64,000 bases of DNA from Heterotrichella gracilis (GCA_032358255.1 JAULBX010032257.1:62001-126000), one strand, 5' to 3'; numbered from the stretch's first letter, positions 42,108-54,610 are shown. The notes: generated by a model not told the origin, from the letters alone. Made by a program: numbers and translations.

Positions 42108-43436
42108 GAGCCTAAGGGGGGAGTCGGCGAAGGGTGGGAGGTGGACAGAGGAGGGGTCAGGGCCGTGGTGGGGGGGTAAAATGCTGCTGCTGGATGCCAG
42201 GAGGAGGAGAGATATGCCTGCAAAAGGAGGCGGGGTTTAGGGTTTAGGGTTTAGGGTGGCGGTGTGGCTGGGGATTACCTCCTCGTTGGCGCAGCTTGGA
42301 GAGTGATGTGAGTGACTTGCTAGGCATTTGGATATAAATAAAAGTTGCGGGTGTTGGAGTGCTGTTGGACATATTGTTTTACACGAATTCCAACATAAAA
42401 GTGCAAGGGGGGCTCGCCAGCACCATTGGCGGTGGTTCCAACCCAAGGGTTGAGTGGATTGGGCTGTGGCTTTGCTTACATGATCCCTTTTCATTTGCTG
42501 TCTGGATTGTTTCTGTTATTACGTTGACGGCTGCTACTGGTCTGGAGGTACTACCTCCTCCTGAGTTGAAGGTGTGCGGTACCACCTGGCACGTTGGTTG
42601 TCATCACGTGACAAGCATCGCACTGTGCTGTTCAAACATACAATCATCGCACTGTGCTGTTCAAACATACATGTAGGCTGTTGCCTTGACAGATGGCAAG
42701 TGCGCAGAGTGCATGGCGATCACGTTGCTTTGCATGGTCGCGGGCTTTGCTACCCAGGACAAAGCCCTTGTGCTGCCCTTGTGATACAAGTGTGGAAATT
42801 TCAACCTGAGGGTCACCCTAGGGTGTTTCACCCTACTAGGCTAGGCCCTAGTCTAGGGTGCCACTAGGGTTGCCACGTAAGCCTTAGTAAGGGCCTCCAA
42901 ACTTTGGAGTCCGAAGTGTCGAGAAGCAGTGGCCGACTGCGATATAAACAGTGAAGTTGCCACGCCAAATCAGTCGGATGAGATTGGTATTTGCCACTCA
43001 AGACGTTGTACAGGTCTGTAGAGGTTTGTACCGTAAGTGTTGAGTTGGCGAGTGGTCCAAGTTCGAGACTCCGCCATCACACAGCGATCAAGTGTAATAT
43101 AGGCCACACTGGAATAGTTGGTTCACAGTTGGGCAAGCTCTATTCAGTTTTAGCTGCGGCTGGAATACAGACCTGCCTTTGCGCACGATAGCCACGCACA
43201 CAAGGTACGGTAAGGGGGGCACTAGGGTTGTGGGTTGTCTGTATGTCCGGGTTTGGTATCTTTCGAGGTGCAAGAACCGCGCTTTCTTGGGTGCCACACT
43301 TGCATGCTCTGCGTGGATCACGCTGTAGCTTTTGGAAGCTTACATGACAACTGTGCGGGTGCTGTGCCTGGGTGCACGCATTGGTTCTCGCGTCCTACGC
43401 ACCAGCTCATAAGGCGCTTTCCTGCGACAGGGCGTC
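42108..43436. other. Intergenic region with telomere-type repeat
   Basis: Contains (TTTAGGG)3 at 42236-42260 and a direct repeat around 42618-42672 (CATCGCACTGTGCTGTTCAA occurs twice). No gene seen. The last part is probably the 5' UTR and promoter of the 43437 gene. Confidence 0.55.
42236..42260. repeat. Interstitial telomeric repeat (TTTAGGG)3
   Basis: Three perfect tandem TTTAGGG units, the Arabidopsis-type telomere repeat found in many green algae, lie in the 3' flank of the DsbA-like gene. Other short runs occur at 2654-2669, 24090-24106, 35857-35880, 47103-47116, 52315-52331 and 62354-62370. Confidence 0.9.
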
Positions 43437-44719
43437 ATGGGCTCTCGAGGGAAGTCAAGCCTGGCGTTTTGCCTGGTGCTCGCGCTGCTTTGCATGCTGT
43501 GCTTGAGGTAGGCCTTATCTGCACCCTGATTCCCTGCCCATGTCGTACCATCATGGGAACCTTGTCCTGTGCGAAAGAAACAGAACGTTGTTTTGGCTAG
43601 TGCCCAGCGTTCACGCCTTGCTTTGGTAGTCCTGTCAACGTCCCTAACCGCTCTCTTTTGTGTTTGCCGCAGCTCGGTGGATGGGGCCAAGGCGAAAGGA
43701 AAGAAGGGTGGGCGTAAAGATGGGAAGATGGCGATCATGGAGAGCGCCATCAAGGAGGAGTTCCAGGGCGACGCCAAGGACATGAGCGGAATAACCACTG
43801 TCAAGAAGGCCCCTACTGGAGCCACTACCGATGTGGAGGCCATCACGAAGCCCTACCGCAGGGAGTCGGACAAGTAAGTGGCATTTCTGCAGCTGCTGGC
43901 ACCCACCACCATGCCCAACAGGCACCTGATGCATCCAGTTGCTGGTGCCATATCCGCTAAGTGGGCAGCTGTATAATACAGTTCCTGCCCTGGTGACACA
44001 AGCTTAATGCTTGGTAGAATACCAGCTTGAGGTGCACGCCCACAAAGGCTGACCCTGGCTGGCGTATTGTCTACAAACTGGCTAGCTAGTCTGGATAGTT
44101 CTGTTGGGTGCTGCTGCAAAAGTTGCTGCAACTCTGGCCGCAGAGTTAGAGCGTTACCAGCGGGTCTCTGCCCTGTGCCCAGTGGTGTTGCAGCTCTGCT
44201 GTTTTCCTGGTGCCAGCCGCGTTGCACCTGTGTATTTCCCCCGGGGGCACCTGTCCCACTATGGTCTGCTGCTACTGTTCTGTTGTTTGCTCTTCGAGAT
44301 ACCTTGGTTCCCCACCGCCTTTTCCCCGCTGCCTTTTCCCCACCGCCCTCCGCACTGTTTCCCACCAGCCTGTTAACCCGCGCCCTTTTCCCTTCCTTAG
44401 GAGCGTTGAGAAGACGTTAGAAGCGTCCGAGAGCGCCGCCCGCTCCAAGAAGAAGCGCAGCAAGGTGTCGGACCCCGAAAACCCCGCCGCCGGCCTGGTC
44501 CAGCCCAAAACCAAAAACGCAAAGTCGCTGATCCGGGACAAGCTGGCCACTGTGTCCAAGCAGCTAAAGCAGAAGCCAGGGGAGGGTGTTATTATAGGGC
44601 CTGAGGTCATGGCCATGAGCGACAAGGCAGGCAGGCAGGGCAAAAACAAGCTTGCGCACCGCCACGAGCACACCAATGTGGAGAAGCGGGCCCGCAAGCA
44701 CCGGAAGGTGCTTGAGTAG
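43437..44719 (+). CDS. Secreted lysine-rich basic protein of unknown function
   Basis: Three exons in phase: 43437-43507, 43673-43873, 44401-44719, giving 196 residues. Residues 1-24 form a signal peptide (MGSRGKSSLAFCLVLALLCM), with a likely cleavage near the SSVDGAKAKG region. The mature part is strikingly basic and lacks Cys and Trp: runs such as AKAKGKKGGRKDGK, SKKKRSKVS, KHRKVLE, alternating with acidic helices (AIKEEFQGDAKD, VEKTLEASESAA). I recognise no domain. A signal peptide is unusual for a sequence that otherwise looks nucleolar or ribosome-associated, so either it is exported/ER-resident or the hydrophobic N-terminus serves another purpose. The splice sites (TTGAG|GTAGGC, ACAA|GTAAGT, CCGCAG, CCTTAG) are good. 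Unlike its neighbours, its two introns show no obvious exon copies. Confidence 0.75.
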
Positions 44720-46314
44720 TGGGCCCGGGTTGCGCAGGAAGACCCTAAGTTACCCTAGGGGAGGCACCAGGGGCATAAGAGTGTAGGGTATGTAGGGTAC
44801 AGTACAGGCTCATACACCAGCACACCTCTGAGGGCGGCATAGGCTTAAGCCAAACCCTTGGGAAGGGCAGAGCAAGGCAGAGGAGGCGTGAGCTTGGCTT
44901 GCCTGCTGGTGAACCTTGGTCTGTGTCACACTCTGTGATTGACTTGACTCTGTTGTCAAGGATGCCTTTGTTTAGGGTTTAGAGTGTAGGGTTTTGCCCC
45001 TGTGAATATTATGGTGGGGATAGCCACCCTCACCTGGTTATAAAACCCAACAATACAACTATTTATCGTATTAGCACGTTTTTCTACAGAGTTGCGTGCA
45101 CGGCCAGCTTGCCCTTGGCAGCAGGTCCTTGTTTTTTTCCTGCCGAGGTTGGCTGCAGGCTTTGTCCCAGACCTCTGGCAAACGTCTATGTGTGTCTGCG
45201 TTTTTGTGCCATGTGCGAGATACCCCCATGCATATCAGCAGGGGCAGCTTTGTGCCCGCTTGGTCTGTTGGAGTGACGGTGGTGTCCTCAGGCTATCCTG
45301 CGGGAAGGTTGTTGCTCACACAGACAACTGTGTGTTCCTGGCTACTCTGACCACCACCACCAGTGTTGTTCTCTCCGCCAGTCATGCATGGCGGTTGTGG
45401 CTTCTGCTTCTCTGTTGAGAGGCTGTTGCTGTGCAACCACAGCAGCCTGTCCACGTGTTGCCAGCTGCTTGGAGCAAAATCCACCTTACCACAACCTGTT
45501 GTCTTAATAATAAAGTGTGCTTCACGCTTCTTACCTCCGATGTGAGGCTGCACCTGGTGAGCTGTAAGCAAAAAATGTTTTTGAGGAGGATGAGCTCGCC
45601 CACTGGACTGTTATATCGTTGAAATGCAGTGGCAAATATTCTCATTACACCCACGGCCTGTCTTGCCTGGGCATTTGACTCCTGGAGACTCTTTGAAGGA
45701 GGAGAATAAAGCAGAACATAACCCTGAACTGACTAGCATCAACCACACAGGCGGCACATTTCCAGGCGGATATAAATAGTCAATTTACGCGTTATAAAGG
45801 TACAGGCCTTAAGAGAGGGCAAGCAGTGCTGGTGGGCTGGGCAACAGGCGCCACAACCTCTGCCTGTCCTCCTGTGCCTTACAGCTGCAGTATCATGGTA
45901 GTATGTGCTGCGCGGCTGGCGGCAAAACCCCTACACCCTACTAGTGAGTGTTGGGCGGCTGTCTGCAACTCCCTGGACACTGGCTCACTGCAGATGTGGT
46001 GCAATCCCTAATGTCCCTGAATACATGAACAGGAGCATGTGTAGGCTAAAGTACTGTTACAAGGTGGTTTCGAGAAGGTTTCAAGAGCACAGGTTAATGC
46101 CGCCCATCCAAGCTTATGCCACCCATAGCATCATGACAACGCACCCAACACCACCACCCCCACTTGCAGGCACCACAAGGGTCCGCACCATAACATCACC
46201 ACCACCCGCCACCCTACCGACCCCCTCCGGAAACCAACCACACACCGCCAGCTGTCCGACGCCCACCACCACCACGCCACCACCCGCACCACCACCCACC
46301 TCAGCCACGCCGCA
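44720..46314. other. Intergenic region, no gene recognised
   Basis: 3' flank of the secreted basic protein and 5' flank of the RING gene. Open frames here have no conserved motifs. An additional 5' exon of the RING gene cannot be excluded: the stretch 46168-46310 is Pro/Thr-codon rich but repetitive. Confidence 0.45.
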
Positions 46315-49236
46315 ATGCGCAGCCTGGCGGGGGCGGTGCATCGGGCGGGGGTGGGGAGGGGGGCGCACCTGGTGGGGAGTGGGGGCCGGGGGGCGGGTGG
46401 GGGGGGGGAGGCGGGGCACCACGCCATTGCCGCTCGGTTGGAGGGCAGCATGGGGTTGGCGCGGAGGCAGCAGGTGAGCCAGCGGGTGTGTGGTGTGGGG
46501 AAGGTGGGAGGTAGGGGGTGGGTAACCCCAGATGTAGGTGCAGGGGCTGTGTGGGGGGTGGGGGGTTGTAAATTGCTGCCGGGTTGAGCATGGCATGGGT
46601 GAGCAGGATGGGGTCTTGGCCGGGGTAGTATGGGTGGACCCTATAATAGGGTTTGTGGAATGGGTTGACCTGGGTGCACCTGGTGGTAAGGAGCTACGAG
46701 GATTTTTGCTGCAATGCTAGCCCAGCCAAACCCTATGTCAGGGTTGTCCATGTGGCAGCCAATCTGCATGCGCCAGCAGAAACCCCCCACCTCCCACACA
46801 CCCCGGACACGGCGCCACCGCCCAGCAGGACCCTCCCACATACACCACCCACCTACGCCCACTTCATACCACACCTAAACCCACACCCCCGCCCCATGCA
46901 CTCCCCATCCCCATCCCCACCCTCCAACCCGCCAACCCCGCAGGCCCGGCGCCTCCAGCAGCAGGACCGCATCTCTGACCAGACGGCTTCCCTGATGTAC
47001 TGCGCGTGCAACGGCTCGGCGCTGGCCTTTGCGGTGCAGCAGGGGCAAGGGGTGCAGGTGGAGGGGTGCCAGTGCTGCGGGTCGAGGTGCGCCGCCACCC
47101 CTTAGGGTTTAGGGTTTTGCGTTGAGGCTCGGTTGAGGTTAGGCAGCAGGGGCAGGGGGTGCAGGTGGAGGGATGCCAGTGCTGCGGGTCGAGACGGGCG
47201 GACACTGTGTGGCCTGCGGGGGTGCTGTGGTGTGTGGGTTGGCAGCTACACGGACAGGTACTTGGGATGGCCCTTGCGTGCATGCCTTTCAGGTTCGCCC
47301 CGGCGTTTGCGATGCAATGAGGGCGGTGCTGGCGGGCTGCCAGTGCTGTGGGTCGAGCTGTGCGGAGGGCAAATACCCTACCTATAGGGGTTAGGGTCGA
47401 GTTTTAACCATTCCTTGCCTGTGGGTCGAGCTGTGCGGAAGGCAAATACCCTACCTATAGGGATTAGTGTAGCAGTCAGTGAAAAGGGCGGGTTGGATTG
47501 GGAATGCTCGTAACATATTACTGATATGTTACTTTTAGGGTTTGAGTTTTTGCCATCCCTTGCCCGTGCGGGCAGGGCTGCTTGGTAGGTACAGGATGAC
47601 GTCACCCTAGTCGACTGGTGGTGAGGTATGTGACATAGTGGTTGCTGACTACCCCCTCCCCTTTTGCAGCCCCGATTCGTGCCCCCTCCCCACCCCACCA
47701 GCCGGGCCCCACGCCACGCTGGGAGAGGTGGGCATGGCCACATTCACGGGAGCAGGTGCGGCCCAAAACCCTAGCATACCCTCGCTGCTCACGGGAAGCT
47801 GCATGCGCACCAGCCACATGATGTGGTTTAATCAAATTAATTAAATTTCAGTTATCGCATTCAGTATATTCTTTGCCCCCTCAGCCCCCTGCTCGCACTC
47901 TACAGCTGCATGCGACACAGGCACAGGCTATGGGTTTCATTCTCGCTCTTTGATACAGCATCCAACCTGTTGCAAGCATTTCTGGCAGCTAACATGTTGC
48001 AAATTATAAAATGGATGTTTTACCTCGATTTCCAATATGTTTTCCCTGTTGTCCCTCAGGCGCCGTCATGCTCCTGTTGCTGACCATGTACAGCTGCATG
48101 CGACTCATGCGCCACAGCAGGAGTGTGCGGAGAGGGATACCGCCCAGGGGCAGACCGCCGCCCACGGAGGCGCCGCCACTGCCAGGTGTGTGCTCTGTAC
48201 CACACATGCATGCCATGTCTGTACCAAACATGCACGCCATATGGTTGCCACGCATACTTTGTACCTATGGGTGCTCTCTAATCACACGTGGTCGTCATGT
48301 CCTGTGCTGGTGGTAGGTGCCTGTGGCTAATGCTTGCCTTATGTGGTGCATGCAGCCTCTGGGGATTATTATGGGCTTATCATAGTACCCCGTTTGTGCG
48401 TTCCTTTTTCTGTCCCTCTATCCAACCCGTCTACCAATACCCGACGCAGATACCTGGCCGGGGACGATCGAAAGTTTTACTTCATTACGTATTCACAGAT
48501 TATTTAGCGAGCAGGGTAACTTTTCATGCGCCCCCAACAGTCTTGTGGGCCTGGGTTGCCTCCCTGAATGTGACTGTCAAATAAATCTTGTAATCTTGTA
48601 ATAATTCAACACTTTAATGCCCATGTGCCCGCCCCCCTGCTTCACCCCCCTCTCCTCCCCACCCACGCAGAGCTGCCCCCCTTGGATGTGCGCGGCCCCG
48701 GCCCAGGCGTGGAGGGGATGGCAGCAGAGTGCCCCATCTGCATGGAGGAGGTCATGTGTGGCGATGCCACCTGGCGGGTGCTGCCATGTCAGCACGGCGT
48801 GTGCGCCACCTGCTACCCGCGCCTCATCACCACGCAGTACCAGCAGCAGTGGGGGGTGAGGAGGCACCAGCCGTGGGCGCAGGCAGGGACGCAGCCACAG
48901 GCGGAACCACCAGAGGAGCCACAGGCACAGGCGGGACCTCCGGCAGATTCGGAACCCCGGCCGCACGCTGAGGCGGAACCACATGCGGGACCACAGGCAC
49001 AGATGGAGCCTCAGCCAGGGGTAGGAGCAGCCTCCCCCCCTCCCGCGCCCACAACCACCAGCGGTGGTTTGGAGATCATGGACCCGGAGGTGTGGTCGCC
49101 CCCATCCCCACCCGCACCCCAACCCGTGCCGCAGCCGGTGGGGGTGCAGGGGGAGTGGGTACCCCACGGTGGGTACCGGTACACCTGCCCGCTGTGCCGC
49201 AAGGAGATACCCTATTTATCTACCCAGTTGGTGTGA
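46315..49236 (+). CDS. Membrane-associated RING-finger protein (putative E3 ubiquitin ligase)
   Basis: Five exons in phase: 46315-46473, 46944-47086, 47670-47755, 48060-48185, 48671-49236, giving 359 residues as drawn. Residues 1-53 are Gly/Ala/Arg-rich. Residues 54-100 include ISDQTASLMYCACNGSALAF and a Cys cluster EGCQCCGS. A hydrophobic segment (GAVMLLLLTMYSC, ~128-142) is followed by basic residues, so it is a likely membrane anchor. The RING starts CPICMEEV (192-195), continues LPCQHGVCATC, and ends TCPLCRKEIP, i.e. the C3HC4 pattern, which in this family binds two zinc ions and recruits E2 enzymes. Between the sixth and seventh ligands lie 124 residues, far above normal. A 279-base in-frame stretch (48856-49134) bounded by GT and CCGCAG is very likely an unrecognised intron; removing it gives a 266-residue protein with a normal loop. 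The start is uncertain. Confidence 0.75.
47155..47465 (+). repeat. Three copies of RING-gene exon 2 end
   Basis: The exon end (GGGGTGCAGGTGGAGGG, TGCCAGTGCTGCGGGTCGAG at 47050-47086) recurs at 47157-47193, 47338-47360 (TGCCAGTGCTGTGGGTCGAG) and 47420-47432 (CTGTGGGTCGAG). The last two are followed by CTGTGCGGA(G/A)GGCAAATACC, so they are also copies of each other. Confidence 0.9.
47885..47945 (+). repeat. Copy of RING-gene exon 4 start
   Basis: CTACAGCTGCATGCGACAC and AGGCACAGGC resemble TGTACAGCTGCATGCGACTC, ATGCGCCACAGC at 48087-48120. It lies in the preceding intron. Confidence 0.7.
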
Positions 49237-50377
49237 GGGGGTGCGGGTTTTGTACCCCTTGCGGATAGTTGCCACGGCTTTGAGGTCCTTGTACCCCATG
49301 GATTACACTATCTGTTGTGAGGAAGTATCCATTCCTTTTTTTGTTGATATGTGGCGTCGCAATGTGTTGCAGCACCGCAGCCGAACAGGCTGTCAGCGCC
49401 GCACAAGCGATGCCACCCAGTTTTGTCGTGACATGATGTGTACAGTATTTATTTCTTTTCTTTTATTGAGTTGATGTTGCCAATCCGTGCTATTAGGTCA
49501 GGTCATCCGTTGTGGCCTGGAGCCTACCCGCATATGTTTTTGCTTGTACCATACCAAACGTTATGTTGTGCTATGCTTTCGTCCGGCTGACTTTCTACTA
49601 GGTGCCCCCCTTCGTCCTCCACAAGGTTTTCAGACCTTCCGTAGTGTTGCAACCAAAGTCAGTGAAGTTAGGGAATAATATGTAGTGACTGTTGGGTCTT
49701 TGAAAGTTAGGTTTGCAGTACAACTTGAGGACCACAACGGACGGGACCCTCAGATTGCCTGGCGAGTGCACCTCCACGTGCTGAACAGGCCTGATTCGGT
49801 GGCTGAGCCAAGTGTGGTAAGAATTTTTTAAACACAAGTGCAAATCATCGCCGAGGTTCCCTCACCTGGCTAAAACCGTTATGACCAACAGCACCTAATG
49901 GCAATCTAACAGGGGCAGGAGGATTATAGGATATACAATTATTATTATTCTGAATACTCGCCATGAACTACCCCACTGCTTTGTTAACCCAGTCCCTGCC
50001 TTCTAAACTACCTCAACTAGTGCACACTAAAGCTTTACTTTACTTAACGCCATCCACCAGTGTCTTGAGGCGCACATTCAACAACGGATTGACTGGGTCA
50101 GGATGCATGCATGCATATATGCTACCCAGTGCCCCTTGAAACCCACACTGCTCTCGCCTCTGCAACACAGTTGTTGATTTGCTTCCCAGCATATATGCCA
50201 GTTTTCAGCTAGGTGTGGAACAAACGTGGCGTGGGTCCTATCCAATGGCAGAGCACCTCGCTTTTAGCCATCCAGCAGTTACTTCAGCAACGTCAGCCTA
50301 AGCATACAAACCACTGAGGGGTCCAACCCGGTCTTGCAAAGGTTTTGAAAGCTTTTTGTATCATTACCTTTACAGCT
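49237..50377. other. Intergenic region, no gene recognised
   Basis: AT-richer stretch between the RING gene and the F-box pair. From about 50040 it begins to resemble 52610 onward, the upstream flank of the second F-box copy, including ATGCATGCATGCATAT at 50104. Confidence 0.5.
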
Positions 50378-51956
50378 ATGGAGCAGCAGCATCCTGTCAT
50401 GGACACGCTTCGCCCAATAAAGGGTCGGGAGGACACATTCAGGACCTGCCTGAAGACGCCCTGGCACAGGTACTGCAGGCATGGATTTTTGTGGCATAGT
50501 GCACTTTGCATAGCTTACTGTGCAGCATGCCACGGGTGTCATGCCATGGGTCCACTGCCCTAGGTTGATGCTAGTCCTGGGTGGTCAAGCGCCAGGCACA
50601 GGTGCGCGTACCACACTGCAGGTGCTGCTGTGCCTGCCGCTACGTGAGCGTGCGCAGGCCACCGCCGTGTGCCAACGCTGGCACAACCTGCTCAACCGCC
50701 AGGGCGTACTGTGGGAGAGGGTAGCGCTGCCATTTCACCAGGCACAACCCCCGAGCTTGTCACCCATCTGCAGCAAACAAGAGAGCTGACCCACCCCTGG
50801 GCTGACGAGCATGGCGTGGAGATGGTGCGTGCGATGGCGCCCGGGCGCGCACAGCGCCTGCGCATGTCGGTGGAAGACGCGTCAGACACGCCGCTGCTGC
50901 AGTCCTACCAGTTGCTGCTTGCGGCGTGTGGGCGCCTGCAGGGGCAGGAGGCCCTGCACCTGGCTGTGACTTCCTACCGGGATGAATCCGTCGTGCAAGG
51001 GGTGTATGCCACCATACATGAAGACATGGCAGCTGTCACCGCTCACCTCAGCCGCCTGACAGCGCTCACCAGCCTGTCGCTGAGAATCGAGCACCAAGAT
51101 GAGGACGATGCAGACGGAAGCGCAGGCATCCCCTTCCCATTGCCCCTCCTGCCCTCCGTGGTTGATGCTGTGTTGTATGTGGAGCAGGCATATTGCTTTG
51201 TCCCCTTCCGAGCCCAGAGGCCCCTCCCTCTTGCCAGCCTGCCCCAGCTGCGCAGCTTGGAACTGACAGTAGATAGTGGTCAGCTGGTATTGGACCTGCG
51301 CCCTGCAGAGGTGCTGACCTCCCTTGTGCTCCACGTCGCACAAGGCGTTGCCAACGTCGCCGCATGGGTCCACTTGGTGGCCCTCTAGCCTGCAGAGCTT
51401 CACTCTCAGCATCGGCTGCATGGCAGAGTGGGCTGATTGGACACTCTTTCAAATGCCACCCGTGCGCAGCATGGCCAAGCTGCTGCCCCGCCTGCCAGCC
51501 ACGCTCCAGGAGCTGACTGTGGGAGCAAAGTACAGCGCCTACGCTTGTGATGCCAGCCTCCCCGCCTTGCCCAAGCTTACCTGCCTGTGTGTACGTGCCA
51601 GCATAACCACCTTGACCCTCACTGCTCCCCTGCACCCTGCCCTGCGGCTCCACGGCTCGCCCGACTTGCGAGTGGCTGGGCCCAGGTGGGAGATAGCGGT
51701 GGGGGCCACCAACATCCAGCTGGCGGAGAGGCAAGGGGGGCGCATCAGTGTGGAGGAGGTGGCAGGGCAGGCACTGGAGGCCAACACTGCTGAGCTGGCG
51801 GGTGACGGTGGCAGGCTAGCTGCCTTGCGCTGGGTGCGGGGCCATGTGGAGCAGGTGTTTGGTCGCGATTTCAAGGCTCACGATGAAGTCATGACCCGTG
51901 CCATGGCCAGGAGCATGCTTCCATACGGCATCGCGTCGTACTCCACCCAACCATAA
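50378..51956 (+). pseudogene. F-box/leucine-rich-repeat gene copy 1, several frameshifts
   Basis: An intron-split F-box (DLPEDALAQ at the exon 1 end, 50469; VLLCLPLRERAQATAVCQRW from 50622) is followed by leucine-rich-repeat-like sequence (LTALTSLSLRIE, LPQLRSLELTV, LPALPKLTCLCVR), the pattern of SCF ubiquitin-ligase substrate receptors. Compared with copy 2 at 52894, the frame changes at least three times: inside exon 1 between the ATG and the F-box, near 50720-50760 (the F-box frame stops at 50789), and near 51340-51390 (frame stops at 51388 and continues in another to 51956). Long open stretches remain in every segment, so the breaks are recent or are assembly errors. It is either a decaying pseudogene or a mis-sequenced intact gene of about 500 residues. 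Confidence 0.7.
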
Positions 51957-52893
51957 TGTACTTTCAGCTTCAGTGTGGCTTGTGCAGAACGAATATCTTC
52001 GACGAGTACATGAAGTAGTGCGAACAGCCATTGCGGTTTTTGCCTTCTCCATATGCAAACTTTGGCCGAACCGTTTGTCACACAGCACAGTGCAGCAGGT
52101 GTGTTTGATGGCTGCGCTTCTCAGCGTGACATGGGCACTGACTGTACAAACTATTTTATGGGCTAGGGAATTGTGAGCATACTGTGAGGTTTGTTTCTAC
52201 GGAGCCATTACCGGCACCGCGCCTGGCAAGTACCTACTGTAAATGCCTGTGAGGCTTTTTCTTTCTTTTTTTCGGTCTTTACAGGCAGGGAATTGACCTT
52301 CAGAGTGTGCTGTTTAGGGTTTAGGGTTTAGACCATGCCATCAGTCAGACGTGCTTGCCTTCCCATCAACCAGAGCCAGTGAGCACGTGCAAGGGGTTAA
52401 AATGAATTGTTAGTGCAGTTGAAACGATTCTTCAAGGACACTACAGCCTAGCTGGTATGCTTTCAGACCCGCCAGTGAGAGTTCCCGCGCTTTTTAGTAG
52501 GCCCAACCACCCAGAACCCTGTCGCTGAGTGCTAAAGCCCCATACTACAGCATGGTTTCACCTTTCACAGCTCGTCATTATTTTCACAGCACTTGTTGAG
52601 AAGGATATCGAGGCAACGGGTTGAACGCGGATGCATGCATGCATATGCCCGGTGGATAGTATAGTGCAATGTCTTCAACCCGCACCCGCTCCAAGTAAAT
52701 ACATTTTTATTCTATCTATCTTTGACATAGTTTCAAGTTGTGCGTGAAGTGTGGCACAAACAGGGCTTGGGTCCTTTCATTGGCAGCGCTACTCACTTCA
52801 GCCCAGCCTTAAACGTTTATACAACCCACAGAGGCCAACCCAGCCACGCAGACGTGAGGCATCCTTTGTTGCCCTACCTTCACGGTCACATAG
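51957..52893. other. Spacer between the two F-box copies
   Basis: No gene seen. TTTAGGGTTTAGGGTTTA lies at 52315-52331. The right part (from about 52620) is homologous to the upstream flank of the first copy. Confidence 0.55.
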
Positions 52894-54610
52894 ATGCAGC
52901 AGCAGCACCCTGGGATGGCCACTGCAAGCCATTTGGGGGGGGTGGGAGGACACATGGCGTCACACATCCACTGCCTGCCTGATGGCGCCCTGGCACAGGT
53001 ACTCTCACTGCCTCTTCATGCCACAGTGCACTGCGCATGATATACTGTGCAACACCCCTGAGAAAACACGGGTGTGCTTGCTGTGACTTGATATTGGGTT
53101 GTTGGTGGTGAAGCTACAGCTGGCATTGCCAGTCCAACTGCAAAACGGTTGTCCATGCGCATATGAGTGGTACACCCACAGCAGCTATGCGCACGCTGCA
53201 GGTGCTGCTGTGCCTGCCGCTACGTGAGCGCGCGCAAGCCACCACCGTGTGCCAGCGCTGGCACAACCTGCTCAACCGCCAAGGCGTGCTGTGGGAGCTG
53301 GTTGACTCAAGTGTCCACTCGTCTTTGACAAGCCTCACGATGCCAGTGAGCAGGCTGTGCAGACACCTGCACCACACAAGGGAGGCGGACCTTGGAAACC
53401 ATTGGACGTACAGCAACCTTGAGCATGGCTTACAGATGGTGACTGCAATGGTGCCCGCACGTGCGCAAGTGTTGCGCCTGGGATTGGAAATCGAGACACC
53501 AGCGCTGCAGGCCTACGAATTGCTGTTTGCAGCGTGCGGGCGCCTGCACCGGCTGAAGGCCCTGCACTTGAGCGTGCTTTCAGACCGGCAGTTGCCTGAT
53601 GGACAGGGGGAGTACGCCACAGCGTGTGAAAACATGGGGGCTGTGACCGCGCACCTGAGCCACCTCACCGCGCTCACCAGCCTTTCTTTGCGGATCAGAC
53701 ACTTTGAGATGGACATACATGGGATCAGCATCCCCTACCAATTGCCCCTCCTCCCCACTGTGCTGGACGCCGCATTGGACGTGGAGTCTTTTTTTGGAAC
53801 CCCATTCAGCTCGAGTGGCGCCTTCCTCTCACTAGCCTCCCCCAGCTGCGCAGCTTGAAGCTGAATGTGACAAACGGAATCTTTAGATTGGACCTGCGCC
53901 CTGCAACCTCGCTGACCGGCCTTGTGCTGAACGTGCAAGGGGCGATGCTGGGGCTGCCACAGGGGTCCAACACACCATGGTGGCCCAGTGCCCTGGAGAA
54001 TTTCACCCTGGAAACAAGTCAGTACCACGAGGCAGAACGGAACGACTGGGCGCTCTTCACGCTGCCGCCGGTGCGCAACATGATGCTTGCTGTTGGACCA
54101 GCCATCATGTATGAGCTATCGCCCACACTGCCCACCTCCCTCCGGGAGCTGCGCTTGGAGATGGTGCTTGATTATGATGAAGTCACCCTCCCCGCCTTGC
54201 CCAAGCTCACCTCTCTCTATGCAAATGAGAGCGTCTACATCTTGAACCTCTGCGCTCCCCTCAATCCTGGCCTGCTGCTCCGCAGCCCGCACCCCTTGCG
54301 GGTGGTTGGCCAGGGGTGGGAGATAGCGCTGGGGGCTGGCAGGGTGGATTGGCTGGTGAGGCATGCAATGGAGACGCTTCAGGCACTGCCAGTGATGATT
54401 ACGGACAAGGGTGGTGGTGGTTGCAGTTTCTTAAAGCCGGCGGTGGTTGCAGATGAGGGTGGCAGGCTAGCTGCCTTGCGCTGGGTGCAGGGCCATGTGG
54501 ATTACTTGCGTGCTTGCGAAAGCGAGCCGTATGCCGGTGTTATGATGCGTGCCATGGCCAGGAACCCTATGCATCCATTTACCGTGATATACATTGCCAC
54601 GGGATGGTAG
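52894..54610 (+). pseudogene. F-box/leucine-rich-repeat gene copy 2, one frameshift
   Basis: Exon 1 52894-52998 (MQQQHPGMATASHLGG ... HCLPDGALAQ) joins in phase 0 to exon 2 at 53202 (VLLCLPLRERAQATTVCQRW), giving a complete F-box. LRR-like sequence follows (LTALTSLSLRIRH, LRSLKLNV, LPALPKLTSLYANE). The first frame ends at 53858. The protein clearly continues in the next frame (LPQLRSLKLNVTNG) to the stop at 54610. Alignment with copy 1 at CTTGCCAGCCTGCCCCAG shows that copy 2 lacks 4 bases here (CTAGCCTCCCCCAG). Restoring them would give roughly 540 residues. Copies 1 and 2 are tandem duplicates about 2.6 kb apart. Confidence 0.7.

Noticed and set aside
46131-46596. Minus-strand Pro/His-rich open frames opposite the RING gene
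   Set aside because: They are shadows of G-rich coding and intron sequence, with no motif or splice logic of their own.
48860-49120. RING protein with a giant functional loop
   Set aside because: Not ruled out, but a phase-0 GT-AG intron with a strong pyrimidine tract explains it better; kept as a finding rather than asserted.
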